A stretch of DNA of 23,427 bases from positions 1 to 23,427 of the forward strand of contig VBPQ01000043.1 of the NCBI GenBank assembly GCA_005877185.1. Direction: 5' to 3'. Positions 15,801 to 23,141 of this stretch are shown piece by piece. This stretch comes from Nitrososphaerota archaeon. Lineage in GTDB: Archaea > Thermoproteota > Nitrososphaeria > Nitrososphaerales > Gagatemarchaeaceae. Numbering within the stretch: the stretch's first letter is position 1; each line of letters begins with the position of its first letter. The position numbers were made by a program, and so were the translations under genes. The notes below the pieces were generated by a model, which worked only from the letters and a program-made list of their open reading frames with translations, did not search any database and had not been told where the DNA came from.

Positions 15801-16224
15801 CGAGGCCGACGTCTTCGTCGGTGTCGTCTACTACCAGAAGCTCCACCACATGGTTGCCGACAAGATTCACGCGAGGGCGAGGGGGCAGGTCCAGATGCTC
15901 ACCAAGCAGCCGACGGAGGGGAGGGCGAGGGGAGGGGGTCTCAGGTTCGGGGAGATGGAGAGGGACTGCCTCATCGCCTACGGCGCTTCGATGGTCCTCA
16001 AGGACAGGCTTCTCGACGAGGCGGACAAGACAGAGATTTACGTCTGCGAGAAGTGCGGTCTGATCGCCTACTATGATGCGAAGCAGCGCAAGTACACCTG
16101 CAAGATAGACGGAGACCAGGCGAAGATTTCGACTGTCGTCGTCGCTTACGCCTTCAAGCTACTCCTCCAGGAGATGGTCAGCCTCAACATCGCGCCGAGA
16201 CTTCAGCTGAAGGACAAGGTGTGA
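12859..16224 (+). CDS. rpoB: DNA-directed RNA polymerase subunit B, unsplit, 1121 aa
   Basis: The second-largest polymerase subunit, at full length for an undivided archaeal B. Visible landmarks are the GYNIEDAIIMNKSS region at about residue 730, ASRHGQKGVIG around 884 and the C-terminal RARGQVQMLTKQPTEGRARG clamp-anchoring segment. The protein ends VAYAFKLLLQEMVSLNIAPRL. With RpoA it forms the active-site cleft. The C-terminal zinc motif reads C1063-x2-C1066 and C1081-K-I-D1084: the expected fourth Cys is Asp. It begins 5 bases after rpoH and ends 4 bases before rpoA. Halophiles and many methanogens split this gene into B' and B''; here it is intact. Confidence 0.98.
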   Translation: MSKQVVQVRKYDSWVVLSDLLQREGVARQHLNSYNEFVAKGMQNIIDEIGEIEVETVSTPYKVKLGKLSIGMPRVVEIDGSVSNVLPMEARLRNLTYSSPILLEMTIEEEGLPRDTTRQHIGDLPVMVKSDLCQLSTKTKEQLIDVGEDPNDPGGYFIINGSERVIVGLEDLSPNKILVDAEKVAAVTTYKSRVYSSVVGYRSKLEVTLKQDAALNVKVPSSPVDLPFVIVMRALGIKSDKEIANAVSQKAEIQDLLEVSFDKASEAPTEKDALVYIGNRVAHGMLEEFRIKRAQSMLDWGLLPHLGKTDDKRFDKAMFLGEAVCKLLELRLGWIQPDDKDHYGNKVIKFAGQMLADLFRTAFRNLVRDMKYQLERTGQKRGGNVVGAAIRTGIITDKLNNAIATGNWGRGKVGVTQLLDRTNYLSTLSHLRRVQSPLSRSQPNFEARDLHATHFGRICPSETPEGVNCGLVKNLALSAIISVGVSSAEVEERLWELGAKQVKDTDEKLATDGCRLFMDGRFLGYVDDGERLAKAFRKLRREGQINPSASILYLSPLNELGYPRLYISLSSGRVLRPLIVVEGGKPLLTREIIEKVSMGQQSWRDLVELGVVELIDANEEENCLVAMNSDDVSTKHTHLELFPAAMFGIAASIIPYPEHNQSPRNTYESAMAKQSLGFSSPTYPISPHVRQHLLVSPQAPVVRTKTLDLLKIDERPLGQNCVVAVLSFEGYNIEDAIIMNKSSIERGLARSFFYRLYEGEAKQYLGGMRDTFEVPSPESNIRGYRGEKFYRLLEGDGVVSHESQVQGGDVVIGRTSPPRFMEEYKEFEIKGPYRRDTSVAVRPSEAGVVDSVFMTENVEGGRMFKVRVRDMRVPEIGDKFASRHGQKGVIGLVVPQEDMPYTEEGIVPDVIINPHAFPSRMTVGQFIESIAGKAGALRGTAVDGSAFAGENIDQLEKTLNERGFEPTGREIMYDGKTGKKFEADVFVGVVYYQKLHHMVADKIHARARGQVQMLTKQPTEGRARGGGLRFGEMERDCLIAYGASMVLKDRLLDEADKTEIYVCEKCGLIAYYDAKQRKYTCKIDGDQAKISTVVVAYAFKLLLQEMVSLNIAPRLQLKDKV

Positions 16225-16228
16225 AGAG

Positions 16229-19200
16229 ATGGCGATGGAGCAGGCTCTCAAGACGATCGGGGGGATCAAGTTCGCTCTCTTTTCCCCGAACGAGATAAGG
16301 AAATACTCGGTCGCGGAGATAACTCAGCCGGAGACCTACGACGAGGATGGGATGCCGGTCCAGGGCGGCCTCATGGACAACAGGCTGGGGACGCTCGAGC
16401 CGGGTCAGAAGTGCGGAACCTGCGGGAACACGGCTGGGCGGTGCCCCGGCCACTTCGGGCACGTCGAGTTGGCGGAGCCCGTCCTTCACATCGCGTTCGT
16501 CGACGAGATAAACAGGCTGCTGCAGACGACCTGTAGAACGTGCGGGAGGATTCTCCTCACCCAGCCCGAGCTCGACGCCTACAGGCAGAGGCTCTCCAGC
16601 AAGACAGACTTCACCCCCGCATTAAGCGAGACTCTCGCGAAGGAGATAATGACGAAGGCGAAGAAGATCAAGCTCTGCCCTCACTGCGGGAAGCAGCAGT
16701 ACCAGATCGAGTTTACCAAGCCCACGATCTTCCACGAGATAACAGAGGAGGGAGGCGCCACGAGGCTCCTACCCGTCGCGATAAGGGAGAGGCTGGAGAG
16801 GATAACGAACGAGGACCTAGGGCTCCTCGGATTCAACCCCGCTGCGGCGAGACCGGAGTGGTTCGTCCTCCAGGTTCTCCCCGTTCCCCCCCTCGCGGTC
16901 AGGCCCTCGATTACCCTCGAGTCGGGTATCCGGTCGGAGGACGACCTCACCCACAAGATCGTCGACATCCTCAGGGTGAACCAGAGGGTGAGGGAGAGCA
17001 AGGAGTCGGGCACCCCTCACCTGATCGTCCAGGACCTCGTCGACCTCCTCCACTATCACGTCACAACTTACTTCGACAACGAGGTCTCCGGGATACCTCA
17101 GGCCCACCACCGCTCCGGGAGGCCCCTCAAGACGCTCAGCCAGAGGCTGAAGGGGAAGGAGGGAAGGTTCAGGGGCTCACTCTCGGGCAAGCGCGTTGAC
17201 TTCTCGAGCAGGACCGTCATCAGCCCCGACCCCTCTCTCGATATCGGGGAGGTCGGAGTGCCGTTCGAGGTCGCGAAGAAACTCACGATTCCCGAGAAGG
17301 TCTCACCCTGGAACATCGAAGCTCTGAAAGACCTCGTGATGAAGGGTCCCTTCGAGCATCCCGGGGCCAACTACGTCATTAGGCCGGACGGAGTGAAGAT
17401 CAGACTCGACTTCGCCAGCGACAGAAAGGCGCTCGCCGACTCTCTCGTAACGGGATACATCGTCGAGAGGCACCTTATGGACGGCGATGTTGTCCTGTTC
17501 AACAGGCAGCCATCCCTTCACAGGATGTCGGTGATGGCCCACTTCGTCAGGGTCCTCCCCTTCCGCACGTTCAGGCTCCACCCATCTGTCTGCCCGCCGT
17601 ACAACGCCGACTTCGACGGGGACGAGATGAACCTCCACGTCCCGCAGAGCGAGGAGTCGCGCTCGGAGGCCCTGATGCTGATGAGGGTCCAGGACCAGAT
17701 TCTCTCGCCCCGGTACGGGGGTCCGATCATCGGCGGTATCAGGGACTTCATTACCGCGGCCTTCCTGCTCACGAGGGACGAGACGACGCTGACTCCCGCC
17801 GAGTTCTCCAACCTTGCGTTGATCGGCGGCTACGAGGACGACCTCCCCGAGCCTGCCAGCAAGGGCGCCCACCCCACGTACACCGGGAAGCAGCTCTTCT
17901 CCCTCTTCCTCCCGAAGGACCTCAACTACGTCCTCACCTCGAAGTGGGCGAAGTCGATGAAGTCGGGAGAGACCAACGACGTCGTGATCAAGAACGGCGA
18001 GCTCATATCCGGGGTCGTCGACAAGGCCGTGATAGGGGCCGAGGAGCCCGACAGCCTCCTCCACCGAATCGCGAAGGACTACGGGAACGAGCAGGCGCGC
18101 CAGTTCCTCAATTCGATACTGAAAGTCCTGAAGACCTTCCTCACCAGGCGTGGCTTCACTTACGGCTTCAACGAGCTCGAACTCCCCACCGAGGCGAAGG
18201 AGAAGATTAGGGAGACGCTCGACGAGGCCTACGAGAACGTCCTGGAGCTCAACAAGAAGTACAAGGCGGGAACACTCGAGGGCACGAGGGGTCTCTCTCC
18301 GGAGGACACGCTCGAGTTCCATACGGTGAACGAGCTCGCTCGCGCGAGGGAGAGGGCAGGGCGGATCGCCGACAAGGCGCTCCCGATCGAGAATTCCGGT
18401 GCGATTATGGCGAGGACGGGAGCGAGGGGCTCCAGCCTGAACGTGGGGCAGATGACGGCCGCCCTGGGGCAGCAGTCGGTCCGCGGAAAGAGGATCGAGA
18501 AGGGGCTTAGGGGAAGGTCGCTCAGTCACTTCCCCTGGAACGACCCCTCCCCCGAGTCCAAGGGTTTCGTCAAGAGCAACTACAGGGACGGGCTCAACCC
18601 CACCGAGTTCTTCTTCCACGCGATGGGGGGGAGGGAGGGGCTCGTCGACACGGCGGTGAGGACGCAGCAGAGCGGCTACATGCAGCGCCGCCTCGTCAAC
18701 GCGCTGGAGCACCTGAAGGTCGAGTACGACCTCACCGTCCGCGACCCGAACGGCCACATAATTCAGTTCCTCTACGGGGAAGACGGGGTAGACCCGGCGA
18801 AGAGCGACCACGGGCGTCCCATAAACCTCGACAGGCTGATCGAGACCGAGGGGCTCGAGAACGCCTCCAAGGTAAAGCTGGGGGAGGAGGAGACGGAGAA
18901 GCTCCTCAAGAAGTTCGCTCCCAAACTCAACGACAGGCTTCTGAACGAGCTCAAGCAGAAGCTCTCCGACAGCAAGCTCACGGAGCAGGGCGCGAAGAAT
19001 ACCCTAGAGAGGGTTGAGGAGGCCCTGGACTACTCGAGAGTCGAGCCGGGGGAGGCCTCCGGTATCGTGGCGGCCCAGTCGATAGGCGAGCCAGGCACCC
19101 AGATGACCCTCAGGACCTTCCACTTCGCAGGCGTCAGGGAGAGAGACGTCACGCTCGGCCTTCCGAGGCTGATGGAGCTCGTCGACGCCCGCAAGATCCC

Positions 19201-20014
19201 CGCAACGCCTTCGATGGACATCTACCTCGACGAAGAGCACCGAGGGGCCAACGAGAAGGCGCTGAAGGTCGCGAAGGAGATTCTCTTCACGAAGGTAGGC
19301 AACGTCGTCGAATACAGCGAGGTCGACCCCACCGAGGGGATCAAGCTGCACCTGAGCGAGGATACGATGCTCGACCGAGACGCAAAGGGCGAGGAGGTCG
19401 CCAAGGTGATAGAGACGGGGAAGAGGAATGTCCAGATAGACAAGGGAGGGAAGGTGATCAGGGTGAACATGGAGAACGCGGACCTTTCCACACTCTTTAC
19501 GCTGAGAAACAAGATCCTCAACATGAAGCTGAAGGGAATCCCTGGGATCACACGCGTCACCGTGGTCAAGGAGGGCGACGAGTGGTTCATCCAGACGACG
19601 GGCTCCAATCTGGGGAAGGTCGTGGCAGTGAATGGAGTCGACCCGAAGAGGGTCATAACGAACAACGTTCACGAAGTCGCTCAGGTCCTCGGCATCGAGG
19701 CTGCGAGGCAAACTCTCATCCGTGAGGTGATGAGCACCCTCGACGAGCAGGGCCTGGAGGTCGACATCAGACACATCTTCCTGGTAGCCGACCTGATGAC
19801 CGCGAAGGGCTACATCCAGCAGATCGGGAGGCACGGCATCGCCGGAGCCAAGAGCTCCGTGCTCGCGAGGGCCGCTTTCGAGATAACCGTCCCCACGCTC
19901 GCCGAGGCGGCCGTGAAGGGCGAGGCGGAGGAGCTGAAGGGTGTCACCGAAAACGTCATCGTCGGTCTGCCGATTCCCGTCGGGACAGGCATGATCGACC
20001 TCTACATGAGCTGA
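16229..20014 (+). CDS. rpoA: DNA-directed RNA polymerase largest subunit, fused A'/A'', 1261 aa
   Basis: One uninterrupted frame covers both A' and A''. Zinc ligands at the N-terminus are C62, C65, C72 and H75 (KCGTCG, RCPGHFGH), with a second set C102/C105 and C150/C153. The catalytic magnesium loop is NADFDGDEMN, with Asp461, Asp463 and Asp465. The A''-equivalent starts near residue 900 and carries GEASGIVAAQSIGEPGTQMT at about 940. Most archaea encode A' and A'' separately; the fused form is a known marker of Thaumarchaeota and relatives. Translation could start at Met1 or Met3. It is 4 bases after rpoB and 4 bases before rpl30e. Confidence 0.98.
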   Translation: MAMEQALKTIGGIKFALFSPNEIRKYSVAEITQPETYDEDGMPVQGGLMDNRLGTLEPGQKCGTCGNTAGRCPGHFGHVELAEPVLHIAFVDEINRLLQTTCRTCGRILLTQPELDAYRQRLSSKTDFTPALSETLAKEIMTKAKKIKLCPHCGKQQYQIEFTKPTIFHEITEEGGATRLLPVAIRERLERITNEDLGLLGFNPAAARPEWFVLQVLPVPPLAVRPSITLESGIRSEDDLTHKIVDILRVNQRVRESKESGTPHLIVQDLVDLLHYHVTTYFDNEVSGIPQAHHRSGRPLKTLSQRLKGKEGRFRGSLSGKRVDFSSRTVISPDPSLDIGEVGVPFEVAKKLTIPEKVSPWNIEALKDLVMKGPFEHPGANYVIRPDGVKIRLDFASDRKALADSLVTGYIVERHLMDGDVVLFNRQPSLHRMSVMAHFVRVLPFRTFRLHPSVCPPYNADFDGDEMNLHVPQSEESRSEALMLMRVQDQILSPRYGGPIIGGIRDFITAAFLLTRDETTLTPAEFSNLALIGGYEDDLPEPASKGAHPTYTGKQLFSLFLPKDLNYVLTSKWAKSMKSGETNDVVIKNGELISGVVDKAVIGAEEPDSLLHRIAKDYGNEQARQFLNSILKVLKTFLTRRGFTYGFNELELPTEAKEKIRETLDEAYENVLELNKKYKAGTLEGTRGLSPEDTLEFHTVNELARARERAGRIADKALPIENSGAIMARTGARGSSLNVGQMTAALGQQSVRGKRIEKGLRGRSLSHFPWNDPSPESKGFVKSNYRDGLNPTEFFFHAMGGREGLVDTAVRTQQSGYMQRRLVNALEHLKVEYDLTVRDPNGHIIQFLYGEDGVDPAKSDHGRPINLDRLIETEGLENASKVKLGEEETEKLLKKFAPKLNDRLLNELKQKLSDSKLTEQGAKNTLERVEEALDYSRVEPGEASGIVAAQSIGEPGTQMTLRTFHFAGVRERDVTLGLPRLMELVDARKIPATPSMDIYLDEEHRGANEKALKVAKEILFTKVGNVVEYSEVDPTEGIKLHLSEDTMLDRDAKGEEVAKVIETGKRNVQIDKGGKVIRVNMENADLSTLFTLRNKILNMKLKGIPGITRVTVVKEGDEWFIQTTGSNLGKVVAVNGVDPKRVITNNVHEVAQVLGIEAARQTLIREVMSTLDEQGLEVDIRHIFLVADLMTAKGYIQQIGRHGIAGAKSSVLARAAFEITVPTLAEAAVKGEAEELKGVTENVIVGLPIPVGTGMIDLYMS

Positions 20015-20018
20015 TCGG

Positions 20019-20321
20019 ATGCCCGAAGCATCTCAGCTCGCGAAGATACTCAAGGATTCGATGAAAGGGGGAAAGTACGTCCTCGGTGCCAAGGAGGTAG
20101 CATCGGGGATGAAGGGCTCGCGGGTGATAATCTGTACGAAGTCGCTCCCCCCACGCCTGGAAGCCAGGATCAGAAGCGAGGCGCAGAAGCAGAATGTGCC
20201 CGTCGTCGATTTCAAGGCGACCTCCTCGGAGCTTGCGAGGATGTTAGGGAGGCCATTCAGGGTCTCGGTCATCGCCCTGAGGTCGCTCGGTGAGAACGAG
20301 CTGAAGCAGCTCCAGAGGTGA
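20019..20321 (+). CDS. rpl30e: Ribosomal protein L30e (eL30), 100 aa
   Basis: A small L7Ae/L30e-family protein: LAKILKDSMKGGKYVLGAKE at the start, then GSRVIICTKSLPPRLEARI and VPVVDFKATSSELARMLGRP. The length matches archaeal L30e. It is a large-subunit ribosomal protein, also known to bind kink-turn RNA in some organisms. Its place between the polymerase largest subunit and nusA is the standard archaeal order. Its stop codon overlaps the GAGGTGA that serves as the likely ribosome binding site of nusA. Confidence 0.95.
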   Translation: MPEASQLAKILKDSMKGGKYVLGAKEVASGMKGSRVIICTKSLPPRLEARIRSEAQKQNVPVVDFKATSSELARMLGRPFRVSVIALRSLGENELKQLQR

Positions 20322-20328
20322 AGGCGGG

Positions 20329-20772
20329 ACGACAGAGATCAAGCTGACCTCCGAGCAGCTCGGCCTGATGTCGCTTTTCCAGAACATGAGCGGGGCGACG
20401 GCGAAAGACTGTATCATCGACGAGAAGCAGGGTCGGCTAATCTTCGTCGTGAGCAGGGGGCAGATGGGCCTCGCGATAGGAAAGAAGGGTGCCTCGGTCA
20501 AGAACATCGAGAGGGCCGTCAGGAAGCCTGTCGAGGTGGTCGAGTGGTCCGACGACCTCGCGGAGATGATAAAGAACTCTCTCGACCCTCGCTATGTCCA
20601 GGAGGTGAAGGTGACGGAGAGGCTGGACGGGACGAGGGGCGTGGTCGTCGTCGTCGAGCAGAAGCACAAGGGTGCTGTCCTGGGGAGGGGAGGGAAGAAC
20701 GCCGATAAGGTGAGGCTTCTCGCGAGGCGATACTTTGAAATCACGAACGTCCAGATCACCACCCCCCTCTGA
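20329..20772 (+). CDS. nusA: Archaeal NusA-like transcription factor (two KH domains); possible ACG start
   Basis: The protein carries two KH-type RNA-binding domains with GLAIGKKGASVKNIE and GAVLGRGGKNADKVR loops, and lacks the S1 domain of bacterial NusA, as is normal in archaea. The first standard start is ATG 20368 (134 aa). However, the in-frame sequence before it reads TEIKLTSEQLGL, which matches the conserved N-terminus of the family and so should be coding. Between the in-frame stop at 20302 and 20368 there is no ATG, GTG or TTG. ACG at 20329 stands where Met is expected, 7 bases after GAGGTGA (20315-20321), and would give 147 residues. The start is either noncanonical or an ATG changed to ACG by mutation or error. 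Role: binds nascent RNA with polymerase. Confidence 0.88.
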   Translation, partial: TTEIKLTSEQLGLMSLFQNMSGATAKDCIIDEKQGRLIFVVSRGQMGLAIGKKGASVKNIERAVRKPVEVVEWSDDLAEMIKNSLDPRYVQEVKVTERLDGTRGVVVVVEQKHKGAVLGRGGKNADKVRLLARRYFEITNVQITTPL

Positions 20773-20775
20773 AAA

Positions 20776-20784
20776 TTTTTATAG
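20776..20784 (+). promoter_or_regulatory. TATA-like box between nusA and rps12
   Basis: TTTTTATAG lies just after the nusA stop and about 30 bases before the rps12 ATG. It would give an almost leaderless rps12-rps7 message. The same T-run could help terminate the upstream transcript. A short GACC-GAAGA-GGTC repeat (20786-20798) follows. Confidence 0.5.
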
Positions 20785-20809
20785 AGACCGAAGAGGTCGC
20801 CCGTGAAAG

Positions 20810-21247
20810 ATGTCAGGATCCCCGAGAGGCGAATTCGCGGCGCGGCAGATAAAGCTCAAGCGCCAGCGCCTTCGCTGGGGAGACAAGTACTACAAGAGAA
20901 GGATGCTGGGCCTCGACATCAAGGCCGACCCACTCGAGGGTTCGCCGCAGGCGCGCGGGATAGTCCTAGAGAAGGTGGGGGTCGAGTCGAAGCAGCCCAA
21001 CTCGGCGATTCGAAAGTGCTGCAGAGTCCAGATCGTCAAGAACGGAAAGCAGGTGACCGCCTTCCTCCCGGGGGACGGCGCCCTAAACTTCGTCGATGAG
21101 CACGACGAGGTCATGCTGGAGGGGATTGGCGGCTCGATGGGGCGCGCGATGGGCGATATCCCGGGGGTGAGGTGGAAGGTCTTCAAGGTCAACGGGGTTT
21201 CGCTCAACGAGCTCGTCTACGGAAGGAAGGAGAAGCCGAGGCGGTAA
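20810..21247 (+). CDS. rps12: Ribosomal protein S12 (uS12), 145 aa
   Basis: The archaeal/eukaryotic form of S12, with the near-invariant KQPNSAIRKCCRVQIVKNGK segment and the C-terminal GDIPGVRWKVFKVNGVSL and YGRKEKPRR. The length fits archaeal uS12 (about 145). It lies at the decoding centre of the small subunit. The ATG at 20810 is close to the predicted transcription start. It is followed 2 bases later by rps7. Confidence 0.97.
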   Translation: MSGSPRGEFAARQIKLKRQRLRWGDKYYKRRMLGLDIKADPLEGSPQARGIVLEKVGVESKQPNSAIRKCCRVQIVKNGKQVTAFLPGDGALNFVDEHDEVMLEGIGGSMGRAMGDIPGVRWKVFKVNGVSLNELVYGRKEKPRR

Positions 21248-21249
21248 TC

Positions 21250-21861
21250 GTGAGCAGGACAACTCTCGAGTACCCCAATCTCTTGCTCTGGGGGAAGTGG
21301 GACCTCTCTGGCGTCAAGGTGACGGACCCCGGCCTCCAGGGTGTGATCAGCCTGAGACCAGTTCTTGTACCGACGTCGGGGGGTCGCCACGAGCACAAGA
21401 AGTTCGCGAAGGCGAGGGTCAACATCGTCGAGCGGCTCATCAACCAGATGATGCACTTCGGCAAGCGCTACGCCAAGAACACGGGAAGGATGGGAGGGAA
21501 GAAGGCCCACGCGATGAACATCGTGAAGACCGCGTTCGAGATCATCCAACTAAGGACGGGTCAGAACCCGGTACAGCAGCTTGTGTATGCGATAGAGAAG
21601 TCCGCCCCTAACGAGGACACCACCCGGATGAGCTATGGAGGGGTCGTCTACCACCTCTCCGTGGACATCTCTCCGATCAGGAGGGTCGACCTCGCCCTTC
21701 GCTTCATCTCGGAGGGCGTTCGGGAGATCGCCTTCACGTCCCCAAAGAGCATAGAGGAGATCCTCGCCGACGAGATAAGGCTCGCGGCATCGGGCGACTC
21801 GAACAGCTACTCGGTCAAGAAGAAGAACGAGCAAGAGCGCGTCGCGATGGCGTCCAGGTAG
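21250..21861 (+). CDS. rps7: Ribosomal protein S7 (uS7), 203 aa
   Basis: Characteristic S7 segments are KKFAKARVNIVERLINQMM, KKAHAMNIVKTAFEIIQLRTGQNPVQ (in part) and GGVVYHLSVDISPIRRVDLA. The GTG at 21250, two bases after the rps12 stop, is taken as the start. The frame also extends back to an ATG at 21172, but that lies wholly inside rps12 and adds no S7-like sequence. uS7 nucleates assembly of the small-subunit head. The gene ends 2 bases before the end of the convergent hydrolase. The EF-2/EF-1alpha genes that often follow in archaea are not here. Confidence 0.96.
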   Translation: MSRTTLEYPNLLLWGKWDLSGVKVTDPGLQGVISLRPVLVPTSGGRHEHKKFAKARVNIVERLINQMMHFGKRYAKNTGRMGGKKAHAMNIVKTAFEIIQLRTGQNPVQQLVYAIEKSAPNEDTTRMSYGGVVYHLSVDISPIRRVDLALRFISEGVREIAFTSPKSIEEILADEIRLAASGDSNSYSVKKKNEQERVAMASR

Positions 21862-21863
21862 GG

Positions 21864-22604
21864 TTATCCCTCCCCCCGTTCGTCGTCCTTCTTCAGCGCC
21901 ATCCCCCTGAGTTCGTCCTCCAATTCGGGCGGTTCCATGATCACTCCCTCGGGGTCGCGAATGAACCTCATGATCAGGCCAAGAATCTCCTCGCTCCTGA
22001 ACCTCTCCAGCTTGTGAGAGATCGTGAAACCGAACCTCGGGTCCTTCGCGACCGGCGGTAGTGTTTCGAGTCGCGAGGTCGCTATCGCGTCGCGTAGCGT
22101 GTAACCCGCCTTCAGTTGTGTGACGAGGTCATCCTCGGCCCAGATGATCAGGGTTGGCCTGCCCATCTTCTTCAGCCTCGGGAGCTGGTCCTTATCGTAG
22201 GTGCTCGCGATCAGGACGAGCGATTTCACCGTAGCCGGCCACTCCAGGGCGTACTCGAGGGCGATCTGCCCGCCCCAGCTCGAACCAACGATTGAAACCT
22301 TCCGGAGGGAGAGCCTTTCAATCAGCTCGTGAAGGACCAGAGCCTGCCTTCGATGGTCGGGGGTTTCAATCGGTTTCGAAGACCCTCCGTACCCGAGGAG
22401 GTCCGGCATGATCAGATGGTTTCCCTCCGAGAGCCGAAGCAGAGGCCCCCAGACCCTCCAGCTCTCACTGTGGTCGCTCCCGTGCAGCAGCACGAGACTC
22501 TCCCCCTTCCCGGCTTCCGCGTAGTTCAGCGAGTACTCGCCGACGCCGACCTTCTTTTCAACGGTGGTGACCATCTGTAGTCTTCTCCCCATCTCGCCCA
22601 CCAT
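21864..22604 (-). CDS. Alpha/beta hydrolase, about 246 aa
   Basis: An alpha/beta-hydrolase fold with oxyanion segment VLLHGSDHSESW and nucleophile elbow GSSWGG (Ser109 from the chosen start). The acid is in IIWAEDDLV (Asp158/159), and His197 in ISHKLERF fits the usual catalytic position. The family includes esterases, lipases and haloperoxidase-like enzymes; no substrate can be named. The frame is open back to 22898, but the extra 98 residues are low in family likeness and lie antisense to a small plus-strand gene. A TATA-like CCTTTAATTAGG at 22648-22659 favours starting at 22604. Met codons at 22592 (preceded by GGTGGG) and 22574 are alternatives. The tail is acidic and charged. Confidence 0.85.
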   Translation of the reverse strand: MVGEMGRRLQMVTTVEKKVGVGEYSLNYAEAGKGESLVLLHGSDHSESWRVWGPLLRLSEGNHLIMPDLLGYGGSSKPIETPDHRRQALVLHELIERLSLRKVSIVGSSWGGQIALEYALEWPATVKSLVLIASTYDKDQLPRLKKMGRPTLIIWAEDDLVTQLKAGYTLRDAIATSRLETLPPVAKDPRFGFTISHKLERFRSEEILGLIMRFIRDPEGVIMEPPELEDELRGMALKKDDERGEG

Positions 22605-22647
22605 ATCAAATGTTCCGAATACAGGCGTAGACGAGCAATCCACAACC

Positions 22648-22659
22648 CTAATTAAAGGA
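22648..22659. promoter_or_regulatory. Palindromic TATA-like element shared by divergent genes
   Basis: CCTAATTAAAGG, with core TAATTA, is centred about 33 bases before the plus-strand ATG at 22686 and about 49 bases before the minus-strand ATG at 22604. It can be read as box A on both strands, so it may drive both genes. Confidence 0.5.
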
Positions 22660-22685
22660 AGAGAACGAAGAATCGGCAGAACTGA

Positions 22686-22856
22686 ATGAGTCAAGACCCG
22701 GCGGGAGTCTTCGGAGGCCTGCTCCAAGTCTGCATCACAGAGGAGGCTGAGGATAACCGGAGGATGGCGAAGGTGGACATCGCCTTCTTCTCGCTCGGCG
22801 TCTTGAGTAGCGCCCTCACCGCCTATGCTCTGTTCCACCTCGGCGTAGTCGTCTAA
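22686..22856 (+). CDS. Small membrane protein, 56 aa, one transmembrane helix
   Basis: An ATG-to-TAA frame of 56 residues. A polar, charged N-terminal half (SQDPAGVFGGLLQVCITEEA, then EDNRRMAKVD) is followed by a single hydrophobic helix (about 31-56, IAFFSLGVLSSALTAYALF). It starts about 34 bases after a TATA-like element, as expected for a near-leaderless archaeal message. The antisense frame over it is the spurious extension of the hydrolase. I do not recognise the family; small single-helix proteins of this kind can be complex subunits or regulators. Confidence 0.6.
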   Translation: MSQDPAGVFGGLLQVCITEEAEDNRRMAKVDIAFFSLGVLSSALTAYALFHLGVVV

Positions 22857-22934
22857 AGTATTCAACCGATGTGTAAACGATAACTCTCTCGGTCGCATTT
22901 ACCACCGGGAGGGCTCCTGGAGGGTGAGATCAAT

Positions 22935-23141
22935 ATGGGAAGAAAGGCGGTGCTCACCGGATTCTGGCTCATGGGGTACGCTCTCGGCTTCTTCGCCTGG
23001 ATAGTCAGGAAACCAATCCTCGACTTCGTGATGACGCTCGGCTTCAGCGAGGAACTGGCCGGGGCGCTGATCACGGGGTTCGCTGGGTCGATTGTGATGC
23101 TCGCGGGCGTCATCCTCTGGAGCTATCTGGCGCAGAGTTAG
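22935..23141 (+). CDS. Small membrane protein, 68 aa, two transmembrane helices
   Basis: Two hydrophobic segments, about 7-24 (LTGFWLMGYALGFFAWIV) and 43-65 (GALITGFAGSIVMLAGVILWSY), are joined by a short loop with RKP. GGAGGGTGAG precedes the ATG by about 7 bases, which strongly supports this start. It lies 78 bases after the 56-residue membrane protein on the same strand, so the two may act together. The frame stays open for 66 codons after its TAG stop. The family is not recognised. Confidence 0.7.
   Translation: MGRKAVLTGFWLMGYALGFFAWIVRKPILDFVMTLGFSEELAGALITGFAGSIVMLAGVILWSYLAQS

Noticed and set aside
17303..18811. 502-residue open frame on the minus strand inside rpoA
   Set aside because: It is antisense to conserved RpoA sequence. 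It arises from GC-rich third positions and has unnatural Arg/Val/Leu/Glu-rich composition without motifs.
21172..21249. Upstream start for rps7 at ATG 21172
   Set aside because: It lies entirely within rps12; the GTG at 21250 directly after the rps12 stop matches the family's N-terminus.
22605..22898. N-terminal extension of the alpha/beta hydrolase
   Set aside because: It crosses a TATA-like element, lies antisense to a small membrane protein gene and adds sequence unlike the hydrolase family.
23139..23141. TAG read as pyrrolysine to join the 68-residue protein with the downstream frame
   Set aside because: There is no sign of pyrrolysine use here, and several other genes in the window plainly end in TAG.
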